64,000 nucleotides of DNA. It comes from JAZRZI01 sp045601325. GTDB taxonomy: Bacteria; Bacillota_I; Bacilli_A; RFN20; CAG-826. The notes under the pieces are model-generated. The model worked only from the letters and a program-made list of their open reading frames with translations. It was not told where the DNA came from and ran no database searches. This document shows, piece by piece, positions 54,625-62,727 of the stretch (positions within the stretch are counted from its first letter, which is position 1; each line of letters opens with the position of its first letter). The translations under genes were made by a program, and so were the position numbers. Location of the stretch: NCBI GenBank assembly GCA_045601325.1, contig JAZRZI010000021.1:1-64000 (forward strand), in the 5' to 3' direction.

Positions 54625-55503
54625 CTATTTATTCATAATCTTATCATATGCGCTTATAACCCTCTTTGAGGATGCGTGCGTATAAATTTGTGTCGTTGCT
54701 ATATTTGTATGTCCAAGCATCTCTTGAACCGCTCGTAATTGAGCACCGTTTTCTAAAAGGTGTGTTGCGAAACAATGCCTTAAAGTATGTGGTGATATGG
54801 TTTTTAGTATACCAGCCATGGCAGCATACTCTCTTATTTGCATAAAGAAGTATTGTCTGGACAATGGCTTACCATATTTTGAAAGAAAAAGGTATTTTGA
54901 ATCTTTTCCAGGGTTTTTCTTGCGAACTTCCTTTATGTATTTGGCTATATATTCGCAAGCAAATTCACCTAATGGTACTTTTCTTTCTTTAGCGCCTTTG
55001 CCAAAAACGGTAATGACTCCTTTTTTAAGATTAACACGTCCTAATTCTAACATAAGTAGTTCACTAACTCTTAATCCTGATGCATACATAGTTTCAAGCA
55101 TGGCTTTATCTCTTAATTGATCAGATTTGCTGATATCTGGTGCCTCAAGAAGATCATCTACTTGTTCAACAGTTAGACAATTCGGCAAACGTTCAATCCT
55201 TTTAACTGATTCAAATTTTGGAAGTTCCTCATGAAAAAGTTTTTCTCTTTTTAAAAATAGGTAGAAATTCTTTGTTGAAGAAAGTCTTCTTAATGCTGTT
55301 GATATTGATAGGCCTAGAGTTTCTTCATACCGGAAGAATTCTAGCAAATCATCTGCGCATAAATCATCAGTTAAATTCTTATCAACAAAATAATTAAAAA
55401 AATGTTTTAAGTCTTCTTTGTAAGAAATAACTGTTTGAATAGAGAGACCTTTTTCAGCGACTAAATATTGTTCAAACAAATCAATTGCATCAATTATCTC
55501 CAT
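54625..55503 (-). CDS. xerD: Tyrosine recombinase XerD-type
   Basis: A 292-residue chromosome-dimer resolvase. The catalytic set is Arg in ASGLRVSELL, Lys in GKGAKERKVPL, HxxR in HTLRHCFATHLLENG, and the nucleophile Tyr in TTQIYTHA. The N-terminal SAM-like domain reads VAEKGLSIQTVISYKEDL. Context with deoB and dinB, and a normal length, speak for a housekeeping Xer and not a phage integrase. XerC versus XerD is not certain. It overlaps dinB by 14 nt. Confidence 0.9.
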   Translation of the reverse strand: MEIIDAIDLFEQYLVAEKGLSIQTVISYKEDLKHFFNYFVDKNLTDDLCADDLLEFFRYEETLGLSISTALRRLSSTKNFYLFLKREKLFHEELPKFESVKRIERLPNCLTVEQVDDLLEAPDISKSDQLRDKAMLETMYASGLRVSELLMLELGRVNLKKGVITVFGKGAKERKVPLGEFACEYIAKYIKEVRKKNPGKDSKYLFLSKYGKPLSRQYFFMQIREYAAMAGILKTISPHTLRHCFATHLLENGAQLRAVQEMLGHTNIATTQIYTHASSKRVISAYDKIMNK

Positions 55504-56686
55504 TTTTGTTATTCCTTTCTACCTCTGAAGCTCTTTTTAAAAGAGGCTTATCAAGTTTTCTATTAAGTTCGTTAATTAGAAGTTTGATTTGACTTTCTTC
55601 TTCGTGTTTTTCGTAATCAAATAAACTCATTTGAATAGTCATATCTCTTGGGTTAATTAAATTTTGTAAAGTTACACCGACCAATCTAACTGTTAAGTCA
55701 GAAAAATGTTTTGAATAAAGATTCATAGCAATTTCAGAAATGACTTTTTCGTTGTTAGTAGGTTCATCAAAAGTTATCGACTTATTGCGAACTTTGAAAT
55801 TAGATTCTTTAACAACTATTTGTATTGTGTTGCCTAATTTATTTTCCTCCTGAGCGCGATAACTAACTTCTTTAGATAAAGAGTCGAACATTTGTTTAAT
55901 CTCGCTCAAATTGTCTGTATCGTGTGAAAACGTGGAAGAGTTCCCAATTGATTTAGGGTCATCAAACTCTGTAACAACCTCATCATCGCCATTTCCTGAT
56001 AACCATTTTTTGATAACTATATAAAATTTGCCAAGAATGTTTTTGAGTTCTTTGTCGTCTGAATTACATTTCATAGCAAGATCACCAATTGTGTTAATAC
56101 CGATGCTTCTAAGACGAGGATTTGTTTTCTTCCCAACGCCAAACATTTTATCCAAATCCAACGGATATAGAATATTAGATATATCTCTTTTTCTAACAAA
56201 AGTTAATCCCATTGGTTTTTTAAGGTCGCTTCCCATTTTGGCAAGAAATTTAGTTGGACCAACACCTATAGAACATTTAAGTTTTGTTTTTTCGTATAAT
56301 TTGCTTTGCAAGTCTTTAAAGTATTGTTCAACGTTCGTTACACCTTTAATTGCCTCAGTGAAATCTGCGTAACATTCATCAACGGATGCAACTTCGACTT
56401 TTGGTGTATAAGTTCGAACAAAGTTCATAAATTCCCTAGAAAGGGCTCCATAAAAACGAAAATCAACAGGCTTAATGATTAAATTCTTACAAAGTTCTTT
56501 TGCCTTAAACATTGGCATGCCACTACGCACGCCATATTTTCTAGCTTCATATGAACAAGTTGAAACAATCCCAGATCTGCCATCATGTCCAATTGCTACT
56601 GGCTTATTCTCCAAAGACGGGTCTTTTATTTCTTCAGCTCGTGCAAAAAAGGCATTTAAATCGATATGAACAATAACTTTACTCAT
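55490..56686 (-). CDS. dinB: DNA polymerase IV
   Basis: A 398-residue Y-family polymerase for translesion synthesis. The catalytic acids lie in VHIDLNAFFARAEE and VASVDECYADF. YGVRSGMPMFKAKELC and GVGPTKFLAKMGSDLKKP are family motifs. TATAAA on the minus strand (56700-56695) lies 8 nt before the ATG and there is no ribosome site, so it is probably leaderless. No LexA box was recognised. Confidence 0.96.
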   Translation of the reverse strand: MSKVIVHIDLNAFFARAEEIKDPSLENKPVAIGHDGRSGIVSTCSYEARKYGVRSGMPMFKAKELCKNLIIKPVDFRFYGALSREFMNFVRTYTPKVEVASVDECYADFTEAIKGVTNVEQYFKDLQSKLYEKTKLKCSIGVGPTKFLAKMGSDLKKPMGLTFVRKRDISNILYPLDLDKMFGVGKKTNPRLRSIGINTIGDLAMKCNSDDKELKNILGKFYIVIKKWLSGNGDDEVVTEFDDPKSIGNSSTFSHDTDNLSEIKQMFDSLSKEVSYRAQEENKLGNTIQIVVKESNFKVRNKSITFDEPTNNEKVISEIAMNLYSKHFSDLTVRLVGVTLQNLINPRDMTIQMSLFDYEKHEEESQIKLLINELNRKLDKPLLKRASEVERNNKNGDN

Positions 56687-56728
56687 ACCATTATTTTATA
56701 ATGAAAATATTGATTATGTTAACCAAAA

Positions 56729-58561
56729 CTATAATAATTTGATAATTTGTTCAGGAAGTAATCCAAAAGATTCTTTTTGCTCACGTATTGTTGCATGCTC
56801 AATAAATGTTAAAGGAATTGCTTTAACAATAACGTTACCCTTATATCCAGCTTTAATAAGTTCAAAACAAAGAGATTTAGCAAAACCGTTCTCTGTAGCG
56901 TATGAATCATAAATAATAATTTTTGAATAAGACATTAAGACATCTATATTCTTTTTAAGAATAGGTTTTTGATATATAGCATTTAATAATGAACAATTTA
57001 TCTTCTTTTCTAAAATCATCTTTTTAAGTTCGACTGTTGCAGGTCCAGTCGAAACGATTGCGGTTCCTGTTCCAGAAGTTTCTAAAACCCATTCTCCGAA
57101 AGATAACGACGCATTATCGTTATCATCCTTTTCAAGGTTTTCTCTAGGATAGCGAATAGCAAAAAGACCATGATTGTTAAGAGATTCTTTTAACAAAGAA
57201 TTAATTTCACATCTTCTCGATGCCATTGCGACAACAGTATTAGGCATATCTATGATAAAAGATTCATCAAATATGCCTTGATGAGTATTTCCATCTTTTC
57301 CTACGAGCCCACTTCTATCAAGTAGTAATGTCACATTCAAATTCATTCTAGCAATATCATGGCTAAATTCGTCATATGCTCTTTGAGAAAATGTTGAGTA
57401 CATAGATATGAAGGGGTGATATCCTTCTTTCGCTAAACCAGCAGACATAGTTGCCGCATGTTCTTCAGCAATTCCAACGTCCAAACATCTTGATGGAAAT
57501 TCTTTAAAGAGTGAATCTAGACCACTGCCCAAAGATGTTCCTGGAACAACGGTAATGATTTTATCATTATCTTTCATAATGTTTTTAACTTCATCACTAA
57601 CAGCTAGCGACCAAGTAAAATTCTTAACACCGTTAATCTCACCGGTTTCTTTGTCAAATGAAGAAACACCATGCCAAATGCCTGTTTTATCTTCTTCGGC
57701 AAACTTGTATCCCTTGCCTTTAATTGTTTTCAAATAAACAATACAAGACTTATCTTGATTCTTTGCTCTCAATAAAGCTTTTTCAACCGCTTTTATATCG
57801 TGACCATCAACAGGGCCAATAACCGAATAGCCAAGACTATCAAACATGCCCATCTTTATAAGATGTCTTTTAAACCAGTTCTTTGTTTTATAACCAAAGG
57901 AATACAATGGTTTGCACCAATGAGTAATTTTTTGATAAAAATGTTTTGATTTTCTATAAAAGTTTGAAGTTGAAAAACGGCGGAACATTTTAGACAAGCC
58001 ACCAGTTGGTTGAGAAATCGCCATACCGTTATCGTTCAAAACAATAATCATTTTATGATCTTTAGATGCATTGTTTAGTCCTTCCATTGCCAATCCGTTT
58101 ACAATTGATGAATCTCCTATATAAGCAACAACATCATATTTTTGTTTAGAATAGTCACGAGCTAAAGCAAATCCATTTGCAACGCTTATCGATGTTGAAC
58201 TGTGGCCACATTCAAAATGATCATAAGAAGACTCTGAAACTTTTTGAAAGCCTGAAACTCCATCTTTTTCTCTTAATCGTTCTAAAGAACGTCCTGTTAA
58301 GATTTTATATGCATAGCATTGATGGCCTACATCGAAAACAATCTTATCTTTAGTAAAATCAAAAACTCGGCAAAGAGCAATTGTGGAATCAACAACACCA
58401 AGGTTGGATGATAAATGACCACCTTGTATTGAAGTTATATCCACAATATATTCAGAAATATCTTTGCTTAAAACACCCAACTCTTTATAACTTAGATTCT
58501 TCAAGAATTCAGGTGATTCAATATTTGTAATGTCAAACTTTGTTTGCTTCTTATTTTTCAT
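56729..58561 (-). CDS. dxs: 1-deoxy-D-xylulose-5-phosphate synthase
   Basis: A 610-residue thiamine-diphosphate enzyme, first step of the MEP route. Motifs are QGGHLSSNLGVVDSTIAL, YIGDSSIVNGLAMEGLN, GPVDGHDIKAVEKAL and VGIAEEHAATMSAGLA. An insert between residues 180 and 230 (RRFSTSNFYRKSKHFYQKI region) is lysine- and aromatic-rich. A TAGTA array and a possible TATATT -10 box lie directly upstream of the ATG. Confidence 0.96.
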   Translation of the reverse strand: MKNKKQTKFDITNIESPEFLKNLSYKELGVLSKDISEYIVDITSIQGGHLSSNLGVVDSTIALCRVFDFTKDKIVFDVGHQCYAYKILTGRSLERLREKDGVSGFQKVSESSYDHFECGHSSTSISVANGFALARDYSKQKYDVVAYIGDSSIVNGLAMEGLNNASKDHKMIIVLNDNGMAISQPTGGLSKMFRRFSTSNFYRKSKHFYQKITHWCKPLYSFGYKTKNWFKRHLIKMGMFDSLGYSVIGPVDGHDIKAVEKALLRAKNQDKSCIVYLKTIKGKGYKFAEEDKTGIWHGVSSFDKETGEINGVKNFTWSLAVSDEVKNIMKDNDKIITVVPGTSLGSGLDSLFKEFPSRCLDVGIAEEHAATMSAGLAKEGYHPFISMYSTFSQRAYDEFSHDIARMNLNVTLLLDRSGLVGKDGNTHQGIFDESFIIDMPNTVVAMASRRCEINSLLKESLNNHGLFAIRYPRENLEKDDNDNASLSFGEWVLETSGTGTAIVSTGPATVELKKMILEKKINCSLLNAIYQKPILKKNIDVLMSYSKIIIYDSYATENGFAKSLCFELIKAGYKGNVIVKAIPLTFIEHATIREQKESFGLLPEQIIKLL

Positions 58562-58563
58562 TT

Positions 58564-58590
58564 TACTAAAAATATACTAATTATTTACTA
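58564..58590 (-). repeat. Three TAGTA repeats with an 11-bp period, directly upstream of dxs
   Basis: On the minus strand TAGTA starts at 58590, 58579 and 58568, exactly 11 bp apart. The last unit ends 2 nt before the dxs ATG. The TATATT part of the middle unit could be the dxs -10 box, so binding here should affect dxs transcription. Confidence 0.7.
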
Positions 58591-58594
58591 ATCT

Positions 58595-58798
58595 TTATTT
58601 GTTATCTCTGATATCAATAATTTTTTCAACTTTTTCTTCAGCTTCTGTTAATTGTCGCTCCATTTTAGCTATTAATTGTTTGCCTTCTTCATATAGCTTT
58701 AAACTTTCATCCAAAGGAAGTGTCTCTTTTGAGATACTATCCACTATTTCTTCAAGTCTTTTCATGCATTCTTCAAATTTAATTTCATTTTCTTCCAT
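58595..58798 (-). CDS. xseB: Exodeoxyribonuclease VII small subunit
   Basis: A 67-residue XseB: FEECMKRLEEIVDSISKETL and LDESLKLYEEGKQLI are the family signature. It binds the long helical stalk of XseA. It lies 3 nt after xseA. Confidence 0.95.
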   Translation of the reverse strand: MEENEIKFEECMKRLEEIVDSISKETLPLDESLKLYEEGKQLIAKMERQLTEAEEKVEKIIDIRDNK

Positions 58799-58801
58799 AA
58801 T

Positions 58802-59938
58802 TTATTCCTCAACTTTTGTGACTACACTCTCTACTTTTCCTAGGGAAAATTCGGTATTTAGTGTATCGCCATTCTTTAGATTCGTTGTGTCAGTGATTAC
58901 TTTGCCTTCACTATTTGTGACAATGGAGTAACCTCTATCCAATATGCTTTTTGGATTTAGATTATCTAATTGTTCGTTTTTAAACTTAAGTGTATTTTTC
59001 AATTCACGAATCTTTTCATGTATGATTCTATCAAGTTCTTCTTTCGAAGATTCCAAATCATCTTTCATATTTTCTACTATGTTTTGAATTGATTCACCCA
59101 TCTTATCAATACAATTTTGGAAATACAGTTCAAGTTCTCTTCTATCAACTGTTGCTAGTTCAGCTGCACCTGTAGGTGTACTCGCTCTTTTATCAGCGGT
59201 ATAATCGACCAGTGTTGTATCAATTTCGTGGCCAACAGCTGCAATCACAGGCATTTTACTATTAGCAACAGCTCTCACAAGTCTTTCATCATTGAAAGCG
59301 CCGAGATCTTCACTAGCTCCTCCACCTCTTCCAATAATTAAGGTATCAAGATCATATTCTTGTGCTTTCATAAATGCTTCATATAATTCTCTAGGAGCGG
59401 AGTCACCTTGAACCGAACTATAGAAAACATATATATCTGCTATAGGATATCTTCTTTTTATATTTGTGAGGATATCTTTAATCGCAGCGCTATTTCGGGC
59501 TGTTATAACGCCGATTTTCTTTGGGTAAATATTTATATCCCTTTTTCTAGAAATGTCGAACAGACCCTCTATTTGGAGTGTTTTTTTGAGTTTTTCGAGC
59601 TCTAAAAGCATCGCACCTCTGCCAACTTGGTTTATTTCATAACAAATTAGTTGGTAAGTGCCTCTAGCTGGATAAGCATCAACACTAGCTAGTACAACAA
59701 CCTCATCACCATTCTTAGGCAAAAAGACTAGTCTAGAAGCATAACTATTAAACATAGCTACGTTTATAAGCGAGTCTTGGTCTTTTAAAGAGAAATATAA
59801 ATGCCCGTTTGCTCCAGGCTTAAAATTAGAAATCTCTCCTTTAACATAAATGTAATGCAAATTTTCGTCTTGAGATAAGATTGCCTTGATATATTTGTTA
59901 ACTTCTAAAACTGTATATACTTGTTTATCACCAAGCAT
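58802..59938 (-). CDS. xseA: Exodeoxyribonuclease VII large subunit
   Basis: A 378-residue catalytic subunit. An N-terminal OB fold (YTVLEVNKYIKAILSQDENL, then YVKGEISNFKPGANGHLYFS) precedes the nuclease core (IGVITARNSAAIKDILTNI, RGGGASEDLGAFNDE, AAVGHEIDTTLVDYTAD). It is shorter than the 400-450 residues of many homologues, mainly in the C-terminal coiled stalk. It shares one base with nusB. Confidence 0.95.
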   Translation of the reverse strand: MLGDKQVYTVLEVNKYIKAILSQDENLHYIYVKGEISNFKPGANGHLYFSLKDQDSLINVAMFNSYASRLVFLPKNGDEVVVLASVDAYPARGTYQLICYEINQVGRGAMLLELEKLKKTLQIEGLFDISRKRDINIYPKKIGVITARNSAAIKDILTNIKRRYPIADIYVFYSSVQGDSAPRELYEAFMKAQEYDLDTLIIGRGGGASEDLGAFNDERLVRAVANSKMPVIAAVGHEIDTTLVDYTADKRASTPTGAAELATVDRRELELYFQNCIDKMGESIQNIVENMKDDLESSKEELDRIIHEKIRELKNTLKFKNEQLDNLNPKSILDRGYSIVTNSEGKVITDTTNLKNGDTLNTEFSLGKVESVVTKVEE

Positions 59939-60354
59939 TATTTAAGAACCTCATTTAAAATGCCATTAATGAATTTAGCTTGTTTTTCTTCGACATATTT
60001 TTTAGCTAATTCAACCGCAACGTTAATAACAACCCCTTTTGCAACTTTTTCTACAAAATAGAAATGAGAATAAGACATAAGCAAAATAGCTTGTGTTAAT
60101 AATGGAAGTCTATCCCAAGACCATTTTCTTAAAAAAGGGATAAATGCAGTTTTGATTTCACCATATTTATTCAAAGAGACAAAAACTATCTCTTTGATAT
60201 AGGTTGGAACGGATTCATATTCCATTTCACATAGTGAAGAAATTAATTCTTTTGCGTCTCTAAAAGTTTCCCCATTACCGATTGCATAATCTGTAAGCTC
60301 GTTATAAATAACAGTCATCGCGATGTAATGTTGCTGATTTCTTGTCATTTCCAT
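59938..60354 (-). CDS. nusB: Transcription antitermination factor NusB
   Basis: A 138-residue all-helical NusB that works with NusE on rRNA antitermination. Family features are the helix WSWDRLPLLTQAILLMSYSH and the end VEKVAKGVVINVAVELAKKYVEEKQAKFINGILNEVL. It sits between the Asp23 gene and xseA, as in Bacillus. Confidence 0.93.
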   Translation of the reverse strand: MEMTRNQQHYIAMTVIYNELTDYAIGNGETFRDAKELISSLCEMEYESVPTYIKEIVFVSLNKYGEIKTAFIPFLRKWSWDRLPLLTQAILLMSYSHFYFVEKVAKGVVINVAVELAKKYVEEKQAKFINGILNEVLK

Positions 60355-60366
60355 AATATCAATCCC

Positions 60367-60705
60367 CTATTTAATAATTGATGCTACCTTAACTTGGACA
60401 TCAAAAGGCACTTGTTCCGTAGACACCATAAAAGTATTATTGATTTCATCAATTATCTTTCGAGAAATTTCTTGAATATTGGTACCTTTAATAACATCAA
60501 CTGTAACTTTTATATGTGCAATACCATTAATAATTGTAGTTTGTACAGGAGCATTTAATTTGAATATGAATTTTTTTACAGTTTTTGCTTTAGCGATACC
60601 TGGAATTCTTGAAAGCGCTTGATCAGTAAGTTCGTCAAAAACTTTTGCAGAAATACCAATCTTGCCAGTTTTTGAAAAGTTGTCTAAATAAATGTAGTTT
60701 GCCAT
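60367..60705 (-). CDS. Asp23/Gls24 family envelope stress protein
   Basis: A 112-residue Asp23/DUF322 protein with KTGKIGISAKVFDELTDQAL and the C-terminal VPFDVQVKVASIIK. Such proteins are envelope-linked, with unclear function, and a copy near nusB is common in Firmicutes. I chose the ATG at 60705 (MANYIYLD), preceded by AGGT at a suitable distance, not the ATG at 60735 inside tkt. Confidence 0.88.
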   Translation of the reverse strand: MANYIYLDNFSKTGKIGISAKVFDELTDQALSRIPGIAKAKTVKKFIFKLNAPVQTTIINGIAHIKVTVDVIKGTNIQEISRKIIDEINNTFMVSTEQVPFDVQVKVASIIK

Positions 60706-60713
60706 ATCATTAC

Positions 60714-62678
60714 CTATTTTTTGCAGTTCTTGCAAAATGATACTAAAGTATCTACGTTGAAACCAAAATGATTTAAAGCATCTTTTGCTGGTGCGCTTGT
60801 GCCAAATGTGTCAACGCCAAAGTTGTGTTTTGCATATTTTGTCCATCCAAAAGTTGAAAGCATCTCTATAGAAACTCTATTTTCCCAAGGAAGATCTAAA
60901 ACGCTATTTTTGTATGTTTCATCTTGTTCATCAAATATTTCCCAAGAAGGCATAGACACTACTTTCGAATCAATGTCACATTCTAATAATTTCTTTTGCG
61001 CTTCAATAGCTAAGCTAACTTCTGAACCAGTAGCGATTAAAATTAAATCAGCCTTTTTATTAGCTTTGCTAATCACATAAGCACCTTTAGAAAGACTATC
61101 ACTGCTGCTATTTGCGAGCAAAGGTAATCCTTGTCTAGAAATAATCAAAGCTGTTGGTGTTTCCTTGGACTCGAGCGCAACGTGCCATGCAGCATAAGTT
61201 TCTCTTTCATCACAAGGTCTAATTACTTTCATATTTGGAATGCTTCTCAAAGCAACTAAATGTTCAATAGGTTGATGAGTTGGACCATCTTCACCAACTG
61301 CAATAGAGTCATGTGAGAACAAATAAATAGCTGGTAAGCGTGACAATGCTGCCATCCTTATAGCGGCTTTCATATAATCAGAGAAAACAAAGAAACTTCC
61401 AACATATGTTCTAACACCACCGTGTAAAAGCATACCATTTTGGATACTTGCCATCGCAAATTCTCTAATTCCAAAACAAATATTATGACCGCCTCTATTA
61501 CCAGGAGCAAAATTAGTTCCATTAGTTAATTTTGTTTGTACCGAACTAGCAACATCAGCGGAACCACCGATTAAATTAGGCAATGATTCCATATATGCAT
61601 TCAGGGCTTTGCCTGAAGCGACACGAGTGGAATTTGATGAGCCTTCTACTAATTCAGGTTTGATTTCTTGCAAAACACTATCTAAAGATAGACCTGATAA
61701 GTTTATAAATTGTTTGTATTCATTAGGATAAGCTGTTTGATATTCGCTACATACTTTTTGGTACTCAGCAAAAGCTTTGTCGCCACGTTGATAAAATGTT
61801 TCTTTGAAATGTTTGGTCACTTCTTCAGGAATAAAGAAGTCTTCATGATCAAATTGATATGAAAGTTTTGCGACTTTGCCATCCTCAACACCTAAAGGTG
61901 AGCCGTGAACTTTGTTGGTTCCTTGTTTAGGAGCACCAAAACCAATAATTGTGTGAACCAATATCAAAGTAGGCTTATCAGATTTCTTCGCTACACAAAT
62001 TGCATTATCAATATCATCAATATTATTTCCATCGTTTATTTCGATTGTATTCCATTCGGATGCTTGGAAACGTTTGATTATATCCTCGGAAAAAGACATA
62101 CCAAGACCACCATCAAGTGTAACTTGATTTGCATCATAGAATAAAATCAATTTGTTTAACTGTTGATGACCCGCGAACGAAATGGCTTCTTGTGAAAGAC
62201 CTTCTTGCAAACAACCGTCACCACACAAAACGTAAGTGTAATGGTTCATCAATTTAATGCCATTAGGATAAGAACTTTTAATAAACTCTTCTGCTAAAGC
62301 CATGCCTACAGCTTGGCCAATGCCTTGTCCTAAAGGACCCGAAGTTGCATCAACGCCATCTGTCCAACGAAATTCTGGATGTCCAGGTGTTTTAGAACCT
62401 AATTGTCTAAAATTCTTTAAATCATCAAGAGAAATATTATAGCCACATAAGTGGAGCGTTGAATATAGAAGTGAAGATGCATGTCCAGCGCTCAAAACAA
62501 ACCTATCTCTATTACACCACATTGTATCTTTTGGCGTGGCAATAAAATGGCGTGTGAAAAGCGTGTACAAAATAGGAGCGCTGCCTAAAGCCATTCCAGG
62601 GTGTCCTGATTTAGCTTTATTAGTTGTGTCAATACATAGCGATCTTATTGTTGCAATAGACAATTCTTCAATATTCAT
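60714..62678 (-). CDS. tkt: Transketolase
   Basis: A 654-residue thiamine-diphosphate enzyme of the pentose phosphate route. Motifs are TTNKAKSGHPGMALGSAPI, VLCGDGCLQEGLSQEA and YLFSHDSIAVGEDGPTHQPIEH. Length is typical. GGAG precedes the ATG. It is upstream of the Asp23 gene by 8 nt. It supplies glyceraldehyde 3-phosphate, a substrate of Dxs. Confidence 0.97.
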   Translation of the reverse strand: MNIEELSIATIRSLCIDTTNKAKSGHPGMALGSAPILYTLFTRHFIATPKDTMWCNRDRFVLSAGHASSLLYSTLHLCGYNISLDDLKNFRQLGSKTPGHPEFRWTDGVDATSGPLGQGIGQAVGMALAEEFIKSSYPNGIKLMNHYTYVLCGDGCLQEGLSQEAISFAGHQQLNKLILFYDANQVTLDGGLGMSFSEDIIKRFQASEWNTIEINDGNNIDDIDNAICVAKKSDKPTLILVHTIIGFGAPKQGTNKVHGSPLGVEDGKVAKLSYQFDHEDFFIPEEVTKHFKETFYQRGDKAFAEYQKVCSEYQTAYPNEYKQFINLSGLSLDSVLQEIKPELVEGSSNSTRVASGKALNAYMESLPNLIGGSADVASSVQTKLTNGTNFAPGNRGGHNICFGIREFAMASIQNGMLLHGGVRTYVGSFFVFSDYMKAAIRMAALSRLPAIYLFSHDSIAVGEDGPTHQPIEHLVALRSIPNMKVIRPCDERETYAAWHVALESKETPTALIISRQGLPLLANSSSDSLSKGAYVISKANKKADLILIATGSEVSLAIEAQKKLLECDIDSKVVSMPSWEIFDEQDETYKNSVLDLPWENRVSIEMLSTFGWTKYAKHNFGVDTFGTSAPAKDALNHFGFNVDTLVSFCKNCKK

Positions 62679-62691
62679 AATACGTCTCCTT

Positions 62692-62713
62692 TAGTAGTTT
62701 TTTAGTATATCTT
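62692..62713 (+). repeat. Two TAGTA repeats with an 11-bp period, between aspS and tkt
   Basis: TAGTA at 62692 and 62703 on the plus strand, 11 bp apart, between the aspS stop and the tkt start. The same TAGTAG-TTTTT-TAGTAT string occurs on the minus strand at 52763-52748. Confidence 0.5.
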
Positions 62714-62727
62714 ACAATAAATTGTAA

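Noticed and set aside
54625..55503. Phage or island integrase
   Set aside because: The tyrosine recombinase has normal Xer length and domains, sits in a housekeeping run with deoB and dinB, and no att sites or phage genes are present.
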